From NCBI GenBank assembly GCA_047967505.1, contig CM106538.1: a stretch of 64,000 bases of DNA; one strand, 5' to 3'. Shown piece after piece: positions 1-10,889 of the stretch. How positions within the stretch are numbered: position 1 is the first letter of the stretch; each line of letters starts with the position of its first letter. Made by a program: the position numbers and the translations under genes. The notes beneath the pieces were generated by a model, which saw nothing but the letters and a program-made list of their open reading frames with translations, did no database searches and had not been told where the DNA came from. The stretch is from Dipteris shenzhenensis. Its lineage: Eukaryota > Polypodiophyta > Polypodiopsida > Gleicheniales.

Positions 1-1080
1 AAATTTTTTTTAAATTTTTAAATTACGACATTTATAATTTAAAATGTGAAAATTTTAATTTTAAAAAACGTAATTTAAAATTTTAGTTTATAAGAAAAAT
101 TATAAAATGCATTTCAATGTTTTTCTTAAATTTATGAATTACGAGATTTTTTATTTAAAATGTGAATTTTTTTTTTTTTTTAAATAGAGCTTTTTTTAGT
201 AAATAAAAAAAGTTCATATTAATAATTATAAAATATTTATAAATTTGAAATGCATTTGTAAATTTTTTTTTTAATTTTTAAATTAGGACATTTATAATTT
301 AAAATGTGAAAATTTTAAATTTAAAAAACGTTTAATGAGGCATTTTTTATTAAAAATGTAAAAATGTTAAATATTTCTGTTTTTTTTATGTAGCATTTTC
401 TTTTTGGTAGAATTTAAAAAAGAAATAATAAAAAATTTTAGGTTAAAAGAGAAATAATAAAAAATTTCTAAATTTGAAATGCAATATAATGTTTTTTTGA
501 AATTTATGAATTACGACATTTTTTATTTAAAATGTGAAAATGAAATTTTATTTTCAAAATAGAGCTTTTTTAGTAAATAAAAAAACGTTCATATTAATAA
601 TTATAAAATATTTATAAATTTGAAATGCAAAAGTAAATTTTTTTAAAATTTTTGAATTAGGACATTTATAATTTAAAATGTGAAAATTTTAAATTTAAAA
701 AACGTTTAATGAGGCATTTTTTATTCAAAATGTGAAGATGTTCTATATTTCTGTTTTTTTTATGTAGCATTTTCTTTTTGGTAGAATTTAATTAAATTTT
801 AGTTTATAAGGAAAATTATAAAAATTTTCTAAATTTATAATGCATTTTAATGTTTTTTTGAAATTTATAAATTACGACATTTTTTATTTAAAATGTGAAA
901 ATGAGATTTTTTTTTGTTAAATAGAGCTATTTTTATTAAATAAAAAAACGTTCATAGGAATAATTATAAAGTATTTATAAATTTGAAATGCATTTGTAAA
1001 ATTTTTTTTTATTTTTGAATTACGACATTTAAAATTTAAAATGTGAAAATTTTAAATTTAAAAAACGTTTAATGAGGCAC
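1..1080. repeat. AT-rich tandem repeat, ~370-bp unit
   Basis: The segment is extremely AT-rich and repeats itself with a period of roughly 363-375 bases. The landmark AAATTTGAAATGC starts at 241, 616 and 979, and each copy is followed by the same block ending in AACGTTTAATGAGGCA. About three units are visible and the array is cut by the left edge of the window. The last unit ends abruptly at 1080. No coding potential is seen. It could be a satellite or the AT-rich end of a transposon. Confidence 0.8.
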
Positions 1081-1081
1081 A

Positions 1082-1147
1082 AGACTCGCTCGACTTATCA
1101 AATTAATAAGACATTTTGTATAAGACTCGCTCGACTTATCGAATTAA
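1082..1147. repeat. short direct repeat, two copies
   Basis: The sequence AGACTCGCTCGACTTATC followed by (A/G)AATTAAT occurs twice, at about 1082-1107 and 1123-1147, immediately after the AT-rich array. It may be a boundary duplication or part of an element end. Confidence 0.6.
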
Positions 1148-2739
1148 TACACAAACATAAACCTACTAGTCAACTATTGGAGTTGGACATTAAAGATTGA
1201 CTAGTGACATGGTTGGTGACCAAAGCTTGAAGTTGACTAGACACTTTGGGACAAGCAAGTTCTTTAGAAGGAAACTAGGTTTAAGCTTGGGTAATCATCC
1301 CTAATATATTGGGAAATTACTAATGATAAATCATCCTTTAACTATTTGGCAATTAGTAAGGATCGATTCTACTAGGAAATATGTTGAAGGCATATGTCCC
1401 CTATTAGTCAATAGATTGATTAGACTAAGCATGCATGATAAGGCTATAGCTTGGAAATGCCTAGATAGTGGCTTAGTCCAAATCTTCAATATCCCTTAAG
1501 AAGACATGAAATAGTGGCTTAGACCTTAAGAAGACATGGAATAGTTTGCAAATGTCTAATTCTTCTAAGTTATGCATAGAGTTATGCATAGACTCTAGCA
1601 TAACTGAAAAAAGAATATTACAAGATTGAGAATATTTGGATGGGTCTTCAAGAACTCGAATATTACGGTCTGTGCCTATAAACTGTTTGAGATTCTTATG
1701 CTATCACTATGGCATGCTTTAGATCTAGCACTTTGATCATGTTTGTTGTCTAGTTCCATAATTCATCTACTTCTCTTATATGTATAAGAAGAAAGAAATA
1801 CTCCATAGAGAAACTGAAAGTTTAACTAGAATACCTAACATTCATTGCACATGGGACTCTAGTGGATCTATATTCATTCCACATTCATGCTAATATATGC
1901 AAGTGTTTTGATCAACTATAGACCTAAGTTCAAATAGAGCCTGTTAATGACTGAATCTCTCCTAATCATCCCTTAATGATCATAGATAAGAGACTTAAGA
2001 GAGAGAGAACTCCATAACCTTCAAGAGTCGACATTTGAAGCATCCCATTCCATGTTGTTTGCTACATGGCAGCTCGCCATGTGGCACACATACATCCCTT
2101 TTTGCACCGTAGGGAAACCTATGACTAATGTTAACAACATTTATCTTGTCTTTTACAAATGACTAAGATGTTTTCGCAAAAAGACTTTGTATCAATAATC
2201 ACGTGAACCACCTCATAACCAAAATAGTGCGGATGCTACATATCTCCTTTCCCTCGTTGAAATACTAGATGCGCCTTGCTTGTGTATCGTTCAAAGTAAT
2301 GTATTAGGTATCCTTCTATCTCCTCCATATCTTTTGCAAACCCAAGGCAGTAAAGCATTCAAAGAAGGTCTTATTAACCAAACCTCTCCACTATCTGTCC
2401 TTAGTATAGGGGCCATTAGTGGACAATGTGGTCCTTACACCACATGTGGAAAAGTTTCATATTGGATAAAAAGTGAAAAAAGGGAAACATATAAGGAGAA
2501 AATATTTGAGACATCTAAGTTTTAAAATGCAACGACTAGAGTGAAAAAATTCTAATCAAAATTAAGAATTATTAATAATATTGATTAATATTGAGCCACA
2601 CATTTGGCCCATCTACCGGTAGGTGCATAGGATCTACCTCATCAAGGAGTACGTACAAATAGTTTTCATTACGTAAATAGATTATAAGTCATATTGAATA
2701 GAATATTATTTTCATTACCCAAATAGAATATTAATTTCC
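1148..2739. other. no gene recognised
   Basis: I see no convincing gene here. A small local duplication around CTTAAGAAGACATG(A/G)AATAGT lies near 1495-1545. An 81-codon open frame at 2280-2525 begins with TTG and has no recognisable domain, so I treat it as chance. Confidence 0.5.
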
Positions 2740-4722
2740 ATGTGTTTTTTTTGTGCATGCGCCAGCCAGCGCACAGGTTCTAGCACCACTATTCGTATGC
2801 AAATAGAGATGCTGAGAGCTGAGATGAGGGCACTGCAGGATGCTAGGGCACCCCCTCACTTGGTTACGAGCCTGGATTCAATTATTGAGACTCTGAGTCG
2901 ATTGGAGACAGTTGAGGACGTTGTGGATAGCTTTCAGGCACAGGCCGAGGCGGAGATCACTGGTGGTGGCTTGGATTGGAGAGCGATTCGACAGTTGTTT
3001 GAGCGGGAGTCACATCACAGGGAGGCCTTGGACGACATGTTTTGGGATGGTCACACCGAGGGCCAGCGACCACGATCAGGGCTCCCCTTGCATATTTTAC
3101 GGTGTAGGCACCCCATCATAGCAGCACACATTTATCCGAGATATCTTGCTGCGAATGGTGGTCGGTTGCCTCACAACCGCCAGATAGCCAGGTCGTTTGC
3201 CATGCAGCTTTATGCTGAGTTTGTCCTTGGTCATCGGGTGGACTACCTCAGTACCCATCCAGGATCAGAAGCGGGACGTGGTAGGATGGGGCATCAGGAG
3301 CGTCAGATTGTAGGTGTTCGGGCGTCGACACGAGGGACCAGAGTTGCACACCATCCCTGCACCGGCAGTGCGAGCGGTGGGAGGACAGATTAGGGGGGAT
3401 GTTCATTCAGTGGCATCATCCTTGCAGCACATGGTCTCGGCCCTATCGAGATCTATTGCGATTCCACCTCCCCCACCTCGATCATCGATGGAGCATCCCA
3501 CATCTACACCACCTCCCACATCTACGGTGCCTCAGCACGAGTTGGAGGCTCGAGACAGACGGATTGCAGAGTTGGAGGCTGTGTTGGCCGAGTCTAGGGA
3601 CGAGGTTAGTTATTTTGATTATGTTAGTTTATTTTTTTGTAGCGTGTTTTGAACTGAAGTTTTTTGGTTAATTCTCACCATGTACGCGACATGTTTGCAT
3701 TGCAGGCACATCTATTGCGTCAGGAGATGGAGTCTCGCATACGACTGTTGCAGATAGATTTGGAGGAGCAGAGGATTCGGACACGCATAGCATACCATCG
3801 CGCAGAGCACTATATTTTGCAGTTGAGGCATATTAGTCGTGATCCGTCGCGCCATAGGATCGACCCCAGTGTGGCCCTATACCCTGCTCCTCCTGTAGAT
3901 GTGTCGACTAGGACACCGATAGACGCAGCAGTCGTAGCGAGGCTTCCTACTGCCACTTGTGTCCTCTGCCACGAGGACTTTGACACCGTAGGGTGGTTTG
4001 GACTAGGGTACGGCCACATCGCACATCTCCACTGCATGACCCGCCACATGGTGGCACGTTCAGTGTGCCCTGTATGCTTTGCCGACATTGATGTGGCGAC
4101 ATACAGAGGGCTGGGCATGGATGATCTATATCCTGGTCATCGTCAGGCTGTTGATCCATTCGCCCGTGTAGTCTTGATAGAGCACTACAGGGAGGAGGCA
4201 CAGAGAGCATTGCTGATGCAGGAGGGTGCGGATACATCGGTGGTTACATCATGCGTTCCATGACGCTTTTCGTATGGTGATTTCATGCCAGGTGACGAGG
4301 CACGAGCGGAGGAGGCACGCCGGATTGAGCGAGAGGCAGAGCTGCAGACATCATTGCAGCAGTGGGTGGAGCAGCAGCGCTAGGGCGGGCGGAGCCGAGA
4401 CCAGCGTATTTCACATGTAGAGACGATTACTCGCGCTGGATTTGAGGCACGAGTATTCGCAGATGCACGGCTATGGGAGTTGAGACGTGCGTACATAGAG
4501 GAGGCGAGGGAGGCAGAGATGGCAGTAGTGGCGCGTGCAGCATGCCCTCCTCTTCATCAAGATGAGGCTGGCCCATCTCATGCAGGTGATGAGGCTGGCC
4601 CATCTGAGCCGGCATTGCCTGAGGGCACACAGCGGACGGTTGGGCAGCGAGTCATACAAGAGCCACGTCAGCGTTCCACTAGAGGATCATATGTAGAGTT
4701 ATCAGATTCAGATTCAGATTGA
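2740..4722 (+). pseudogene. RING-like accessory protein of a DNA transposon, multi-exon, decayed
   Basis: This is a real but damaged coding unit. Exon 1 covers about 2740-3604, but its frame shifts by one base near 3300-3330, where the first frame gives way to one running to the donor GTTAGT at 3605. Exon 2 (3706-4225) enters in phase 0. Exon 3 probably starts at 4292 and ends with TGA at 4720-4722, after an acidic SDSDSD tail. Exon 2 encodes a helical segment and then a RING-like cluster (codons at 3958-4080): CVLC, GYGHIAHLHC, CPVC. The Cys expected before GH is Tyr (TAC, 4009-4011), so one zinc ligand is missing. Exon 3 is Glu/Arg-rich and has one in-frame TAG (4381-4383). RING proteins are usually E3 ubiquitin ligases; that activity here is inference. 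The gene converges on the transposase at 10082-7116, so it may be an accessory gene of the same element. The first ATG is uncertain: CAG acceptors follow closely. Confidence 0.6.
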
Positions 4723-4860
4723 TTGTTTAGGCTTCACACGTTTCTTGTATAGGGATGCACTTTTGCAGCATGTATGGGAGTACAAGGAAGGTGTGACATG
4801 TTAGGCCACAATTTAATTTTACTATTTTCTTTTGACTTTGGTGGTACACTAACGTATAGT

Positions 4861-6790
4861 CGTGCTAGTAGGGATTGCTTCTACATCGCGCAAACCAAAT
4901 TAGTTGGAGACCAAATCTTGCATGGATGTACGTCTAGGGTAGCCTAAGAGGCGTGTGAAGTTTCGTCCCCAACAGGGTTTAGGATTTAGGGTCCAGGGTT
5001 TAGGGTTTAGGGTTTAGGGTTTAGCCGTGCTAGTAGGGATTGCTTCTACGTGGCGCAAACCAAATCAGTTGGAGACCAAATCTTGCGTGGATGTACGTCT
5101 AGGGTAGCCTAAGAGGCGTGTGAAGTTTCGTCCCCAACAGGGTTTAGGATTTAGGGTCCAGGGTTTAGGGTTTAGGGTTTAGGGTTTAGCCGTGCTAGTA
5201 GGGATTGCTTCTACGTGGCGCAAACCAAATCAGTTGGAGACCAAATCTTGCATGGATGTACGTCTAGGGTAGCCTAAGAGGCGTGTGAAGTTTTGCCCCC
5301 AACAGGGTTTAGGATTTAGGGTCCAGGGTTTAGGGTTTAGGGTTTAGGGTTTAGATGTGCTAGTAGGGATTGCTTCTACGTGGCGCAAACCAAATCAGTT
5401 GGAGACCAAATCTTGCGTGGATGTACGTCAAGGGTAGCCTAAGAGGCGTGTGAAGTTTGGTCCCCAACAGGGTTTAGGATTTAGGGTCCAGGGTTTAGGG
5501 TTTAGGGTTTAGGGTTTAGCCGTGCTAGTAGGGATTGCTTCTACATGGCGCAAACAAAATCAGTTGGAGACCAAATCTTGCGTGGATGTACGTCTAGGGT
5601 AGCCTAAGAGGCGTGTGAAGTTTCGTGCCCAACAGGGTTTAGGATTTAGGGTCCAGGGTTTAGGGTTTAGGGTTTAGTCGTGCTAGTAGAAATTATAAAA
5701 ATGTATGCATTTGTCCTTCCACGTGGCGCATACCAAATCAGTTGGAGACCAAATCTTGCGTGGATGTACGTCTAGGGTAGCCTAAGAGGTGTGTGAAGTT
5801 TCGTGCCCAACAAGGTTTAGGATTTAGGGTCCAGGGTTTAGGGTTTAGGGTTTAGTCGTGCTAGTAGAAATTGTAAAAATGTATGCATATGTCCTTCCAC
5901 GTGGCGCATACCAAATCAGTTGGAGACCAAATCTTGCGTGGATGTACGTCTAGGGTAGCTTAAGAGGCGTGTGAAGTTTCGTCCCCAACAGATAAGTCCA
6001 CGTGCGTATTTCATTAGTACGTGCGCCATTTTTCATACGTAGTCACGAGTGCTAGTAGGGATTGTAAAAATGTACGCAACTGTCCTTCCATGTGGCGCAT
6101 ACCAAATCAGTTGGGCACCAAATCTTGCGTGGATGTACGTCTACGGTAGCCTAAGAGTCGTGCGAAGTTTCATTTCCAACAGATAAGTCCACACGCATAT
6201 TTCGTTAGTACATGCGCCATAGCTCATACGTAGTCGTGCTAGTAGGGATTGCAAAAATGTACGCATTGTACCTTCCACGTGGCGTATACCAAATCAGTTG
6301 GGCACTAAATCTTGCGTGGATGTACGTCTATGGTAACCTAAGAGCCGTGCAAAGTTTAATCTCCAACAGATAAGTCCACATGCATATTTGGTTAGTACGT
6401 GCACCATTTCTCACACGTAGTCGTGCTAGTAGGGATTGTAAAAATGTACGCATTATACCTTCCACGTGGCGCATACCAAATAAGTTGGAGACCAAATCTT
6501 GCGTGGATGTATGTCTAGGGTGGCCTAAGAGTCGTGCGAAGTTTCATTCCCAACAGATAAGTCCACACGCGCATTTCGTTAGTACATGCGCCATAGCTCA
6601 TACGTAGTCACGAGTGCTAGTAGGGATTGTAAAAATGTACGCATTGTACCTTCCACGTGGTGCACACCAAATCAATTCAGACCAAATCTCGCGTGGATGT
6701 ATGTCTAGGGTGGCCTAAGAGTCGTGCGAAGTTTCATCCCCAACAAGCAAGTCCACACGCGTATTTCGTTAGTACATGCGCGAATTTTCT
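4861..6790. repeat. satellite array with embedded telomere-like TTTAGGG blocks, ~11 units
   Basis: Units begin with CGTGCTAGTAGGGATTG or a close variant at 4861, 5026, 5191, 5356, 5521, 5679, 5857, about 6048, 6235, 6422 and about 6614. The first five are exactly 165 bases apart. Each early unit ends in a block of TTTAGGG-type repeats with a variant GGGTCCAGGG. From about 5990 the telomere-like block is replaced by another spacer (AGATAAGTCCACACGCGTAT and variants) and the period lengthens to 187-192. The array separates two convergent genes. An open frame at 6380-6607 is a by-product of the repeat. Confidence 0.9.
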
Positions 6791-8318
6791 TAGTCACATT
6801 TTTAAAATGTCCTAATGCACAAAACAAATTACAACATTACTACTAATAAACAATTTTTTGTATTACAAACACAACAAATCCCATTGAGAAGACATCGGAC
6901 ATCATGTTAAAAATAGAATCTAATACAATGATGTGTATGAACGTGTATACAGCCATCATAGTGAAATACAAAATATGAGTCCATGAAAATTACAATGGTA
7001 CGGTCACACAGTGAGCCTATACATATCGAATACAAAAAAGTGTAATCAACTAGTGATACCCAATAAAAATCAATCTGATCAACTGATGATCCCAAAAAAT
7101 ATTATATATAATGTGCTACTCCTCAGGATCAGCTCTCATGCCAATAGTTGCAAGTATGCTCTCGTGATCCGCCACTGCAAGGCGCCATCGTGGAGTGGAC
7201 GTCGCCTTGCGAGTGCGAACACGACTCAAAGTAATCTTGATCCCAACAACAAGATGAGAATACATGTATGCCTCCCGATCCGCCATGTACTCCTGGAACT
7301 CAATATAGCGACCACGCCTCTATATCTGCTGAAAATAGTGGCCACCGACGATCATGCTATGAGCATTGAAGTGCATCCCATGCCCATCCACTGTATCCTC
7401 ATTCAACACACTCTTCAGCATAGAGCATCGCAACAAGTAATAATCCACACCCTCCTCATTGCCCTCCGAAGCAATAACCGCGAAGATATCACCAATACGC
7501 AAAATATCTGTAAGCTGGTCATAATCTCTAGAGAAACTGAATCCCGCATCCTGATCATCATGTATCTCCTCCCAAGGCTGGAAGGGAGAAAGCACTCGCG
7601 GTACCCATGGATCGGCCCATGGTATCATGGAGCACCCTCCCCAATCATCATCAATGCATGCTGAGCAAAAACATGCAAACCGTCGAGAAAAGATCGCGGG
7701 GTGAGACTCACCTACGCTCCTGATGGAATGGAAATCAAGAGTGCCAGGCACAGAACGACAATCAAAAGGCCTCGACCGATCAAGACTCCCAATGTCCACG
7801 CACCAAAAATACCGGCTCACCACCCTATCGTCACGCGACTGAAACGAGGACGTAGCACTAGTGGATAAGTGCTGGCTGCACCACCGCGCCACATCATGTG
7901 CATCCTTGAAGCGATCGGCACTGTGACGCAACTGGTATCGATGCAAAGCACGCTTCACGTAAGCACCTGCACCATCGTGCTCTCCCTTACCGTGCCCTGT
8001 CTCGAAGTAGCTCCATGTGATCGGAATGCCTATCTCACGGTGCCATCTGCAGAACCAATAAAACTGTCTAGCGGATTTGAACTGACCACCGCAACCGTCT
8101 GACCAGATCTAGCGCCGCTGCCATGTGACACCATGATCCCTCAAGAAACTATCATGCAAAGTGAAGCAATGCTGCACAAAATGGGCATCATCATGCGATC
8201 GATCATCACTAATGTAGAAGTGATACTCTCGCACAATGATGCGTGAGTCCATGGTGCTATCAATGCCATCCACATGAGCCTGTGCATGACGATAGCTAAT
8301 GTGCACAAATATAGCAAC

Positions 8319-8408
8319 CTGCAATATGGCATTGAAAAAAATATATGACTATTGAAATAATTCAATATAATGAGGCGGGGAAAAAATCAATACTCAATCA
8401 CACGTCAC
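8319..8408 (-). other. intron of the DFAENY-class transposase
   Basis: On the minus strand the intron begins GTGACG after TCCGAACAG and ends TATTGCAG before GTTGCTATA. Both flanking exons are in phase 0 and the joined protein reads SEQ-VAIFVHIS, so the splice restores one continuous frame. Confidence 0.75.
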
Positions 8409-9710
8409 CTGTTCGGAGAAATAATACTCCGATTGGATCTCATGCTGTGGTGCAAAGGTGTAATTCTCCGCAAAGTCCACCACTGAGACAACCACCCCTA
8501 TAGGAAATGTCCTCAAACATGCACGAAACTGACGATCCTCCCATTTCGCAGTGTGCGAGTGGCGTATGTAGCGGTACAGCTTCCCTCGAAAACAGTCAAT
8601 GAATACAACACGTGGTGTCTCCTTCCCCACAAGCTGCAACCTCCTCGACTGTGCACCACCATCTAATGTCAAGGTACAGTACTCATACTGCTGCCAACGA
8701 ACCATCTGCACATCACAAGTATCTAGTGCAACTCGTGGCACTCTGGCAAAGTCACCACACAAAGTACACGTGCCTTCCACACAATCAAGGGAGTGGAATA
8801 AAGCATCACCATCTCGTGTACACAATATGGAATGAATGAAGTCGCGAGGGCTAGTAGGAACCACTCCCCTATGACCATCAAGGGAACGGAATACGTCATA
8901 CATCAATCCAAAATCCACATGGTAGCGACAACAGCATGTGTCACGCTCCTGAGAGCATCGCACAAACCATGGCCTGCATCGCTCAAATGACCTCTGCCCA
9001 ATCTTGAACTCCGGGTGCGCCTCTACAAACTGAGTGTACAACTCAGTCTGGGTACACTCCAAAAAACATGCACCATGCTCAATGTACACACCGCGTGACA
9101 CCCTCTTCCGTAATGCCTTCTTGAACACCGGGGATGCTCTGCAATGCTCCTCCCAAAACTGTTGTATGAAGGACCTAGTGGAATCATCCAACAATCGATC
9201 GCTGCGAGATGCACGACCACTCGAAGCCCAAAGAGCATCAGTCTCACTATCCTCTAGACTCTGCCTCCTAATGATGCCTGCTCGCAATGTGCGCGGTGCA
9301 ATCTGAAGAAGACGTGAAGCGGTACGCACATGGCCTATCATATGAGGTCTACTAATGGCAGCCACAATAGCACGACGTGCTGCCAAGGCATCACTGGAGT
9401 TCCTATGCTTAATAGAAGCATAGGAACGTCGAACACTGCTAAGGACCTCGCTAGATACAACCCTATCTCTACGTGCACCAAGACCAGCAAGCCTCCTACA
9501 CTCTACCAAGTCAGGGTGATCAATCAGGGACGTAAGAAGAGAAGACTGCGAAGCTGGCGTGAGGTCACAAAAAAAAGACTGCACAATCTTGCTAGTACGA
9601 TGACGGATCGGCAAGTCACGTCGTGAAGCAACACTGCTGCTGCAAGGTGGGGCAACGGGATCAATGGGAGATGGTAGGGTGGATGGGGGAAGGGAGGCGC
9701 CAAGCGGAGT

Positions 9711-9745
9711 GAGGGGAGGGGGAGGGGGAGGGGGAGGGGGGAGCG
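9711..9745 (+). other. G-quadruplex-capable tract inside the transposase coding region
   Basis: The plus strand carries successive GGGG to GGGGGG runs separated by single A bases. On the coding (minus) strand this is C-rich and encodes a polyproline stretch of the low-complexity N-terminal linker. Confidence 0.6.
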
Positions 9746-10082
9746 TGGAGGGGGAAGAGGTAGAGGTGGAGGCCAAAATGTAGGTGGCTAGGGGAAGGGT
9801 GGAGGCTAGAGGTAGGGGAGCGGATGAGCATGGGGGGACAATGGAGGTGGGGGTGGGGGTGGAGGTGGGATGTAGAGGTAGAGCTGGAGGTGGATCAGTG
9901 GTGGCAGCGCGAGCTCGAGCTCTAGAGGCTCTCTTGCGCTCACGAGCCTTCCGCTTGCGCTCCTCGTCAATGAGATTTGGGGGGGGGTTCCTACATCTTT
10001 CACGTCTACTAGCTCTACGGCTTTGAGAACCCATTCTCAATGAAAGTAGGATGGAAGGTGTGACAAAGTGATGAGGAGGCAA

Positions 10083-10262
10083 GAATGGCTAAGAATGGGT
10101 GAAATGAACCAAAACGTGGTGTCTTATAGAGAGCCTCAACTCATCCACTAGATTGCTCTTAGATTGCTCTTCATTATTATTGGTGGAGAGGTGCTAAGAT
10201 TGATACTAATTGGCTTAGTTTTGGTGGAGAGGTCTGCTATGCCCAGAGCCGCGATCACCTTA
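10083..10262 (-). promoter_or_regulatory. upstream region of the transposase gene
   Basis: This stretch lies between the transposase start and the palindrome cluster and should hold its promoter. I see no clear TATA box at a diagnostic distance. A short direct repeat (AGATTGCTCTT) occurs twice near 10153-10173. Confidence 0.35.
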
Positions 10263-10401
10263 TACCTCGATCGAGGTATTTAGTGCATTGCGCATGCATG
10301 TATGTATGAACCTCGATCGAGGTATCTCTATGTGTCCTCGGTCACATACCTCGAACGAGGTATTGTATGCCTCACCCATCATATGTACCTCGATCGAGGT
10401 A
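10263..10401. repeat. cluster of four 14-16-bp palindromes TACCTCGATCGAGGTA
   Basis: TACCTCGATCGAGGTA is a perfect palindrome at 10263-10278 and 10386-10401; the 14-bp core is at 10310-10323; and a variant with AA at the centre is at 10347-10362. Start-to-start spacings are about 47, 37 and 39 bases. They lie just upstream of the transposase gene, where transposase or regulator binding sites would be expected. Confidence 0.85.
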
Positions 10402-10440
10402 TTGTATGCATCGCACATCGTCATGTGTATACATCTGGCT

Positions 10441-10760
10441 GATGTGGCACCATGCATGGTCATGATGTGGTAATATAGTCTCTTCCTGCATGGTCATGAT
10501 GTGGTACTGGGCATGATGTGGCATGATGAGTTGGCATTCATGAGGTGGTAGATGACATGGCAAATTGAGGTGGAGGGATTGGTGACGTGGCCAGGAGAGG
10601 AGGTATGCCAAGGTGGCATTGTGTGATCACATGGCTGATGATGTGGAATGATGAGGTGGCACATGTGGCAGCACGTGTGGCAATGTAAGGTGACATGGCA
10701 AGGAGTGATGTCACATCTGCTTGATGAGATGGCACCACGTGGTCTAACAACGTGGCATGG
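10441..10760. repeat. degenerate array of GATGTGGCA/GAGGTGGCA motifs
   Basis: Within about 320 bases the motif (A/G)TGTGGCA, GAGGTGGCA, GACATGGCA or ACGTGGCA recurs some fifteen to twenty times in the same orientation, often preceded by ATGATG. Density and orientation are like subterminal repeats of large DNA transposons. Open frames on the minus strand here (rich in Cys, His, Met, Ser) simply translate the repeat. Confidence 0.6.
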
Positions 10761-10845
10761 TTTTGATGACTCAGCCTTCCACATGGGCAGCATGCAGACT
10801 CCAAAGGCTTGCCACTAGGATCGGTGATGCTCCTAGCCTACCTCA

Positions 10846-10889
10846 CCAAGCCTAATACCAAGCCTACCTTGTCTTGGTATTAGGCTTGG
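10846..10889. repeat. 15-bp perfect inverted repeat, 14-base loop
   Basis: CCAAGCCTAATACCA at 10846-10860 is mirrored by TGGTATTAGGCTTGG at 10875-10889. On the minus strand the hairpin is followed after about ten bases by CTAG, which resembles a Helitron 3' end, but the next base is G rather than T. It could also mark the right end of the 2.7-10.9 kb transposon. Confidence 0.75.

Larger units (their letters stand above)
7116..10082 (-). pseudogene. DDE-type DNA transposase (DFAENY / SDGCGGQF / GHGKGE class), two exons, two internal TAG codons
   Basis: One reading frame of 958 codons can be followed from 10082 (TTG; first ATG at 10034, MGSQSRRAS) to TAG at 7118-7116. Exon 1 ends at 8409 (CAG | GTGACG). 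A 90-base intron ends in TTGCAG and exon 2 starts at 8318 in phase 0. Numbering from 10082: residues 22-60 are strongly basic (NLS-like), 64-150 Pro-rich; a Cys/His stretch RDTCCCRYH and a C-x5-C-x2-C cluster precede VDFAENY (Asp536). Exon 2 gives WSDGCGGQFKS (Asp632) and ETGHGKGEHDGAGA (Glu664), a plausible D-D-E triad. A C-x-C-x2-C-x7-C finger (774-787) and a BAH-like segment follow. In-frame TAGs at codons 628 (8111-8109) and 891 (7322-7320) interrupt it, but homology-like sequence continues in frame past both. I recall related uncharacterised proteins from animals; superfamily assignment (Sola-like or a sister group) is not settled from sequence alone. Confidence 0.8.

Noticed and set aside
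3810-4237. Minus frames of 96-102 codons
   Set aside because: They are antisense to the RING-like exon, which has the better-supported reading.
7011-7664. 217-codon plus-strand open frame
   Set aside because: It lies antisense to the C-terminal part of the transposase frame, which has clear motifs. The plus frame has no domain.
10260-10804. Minus-strand Cys/His/Met-rich frames
   Set aside because: They translate the palindrome and GTGGCA arrays; their composition follows the repeat.
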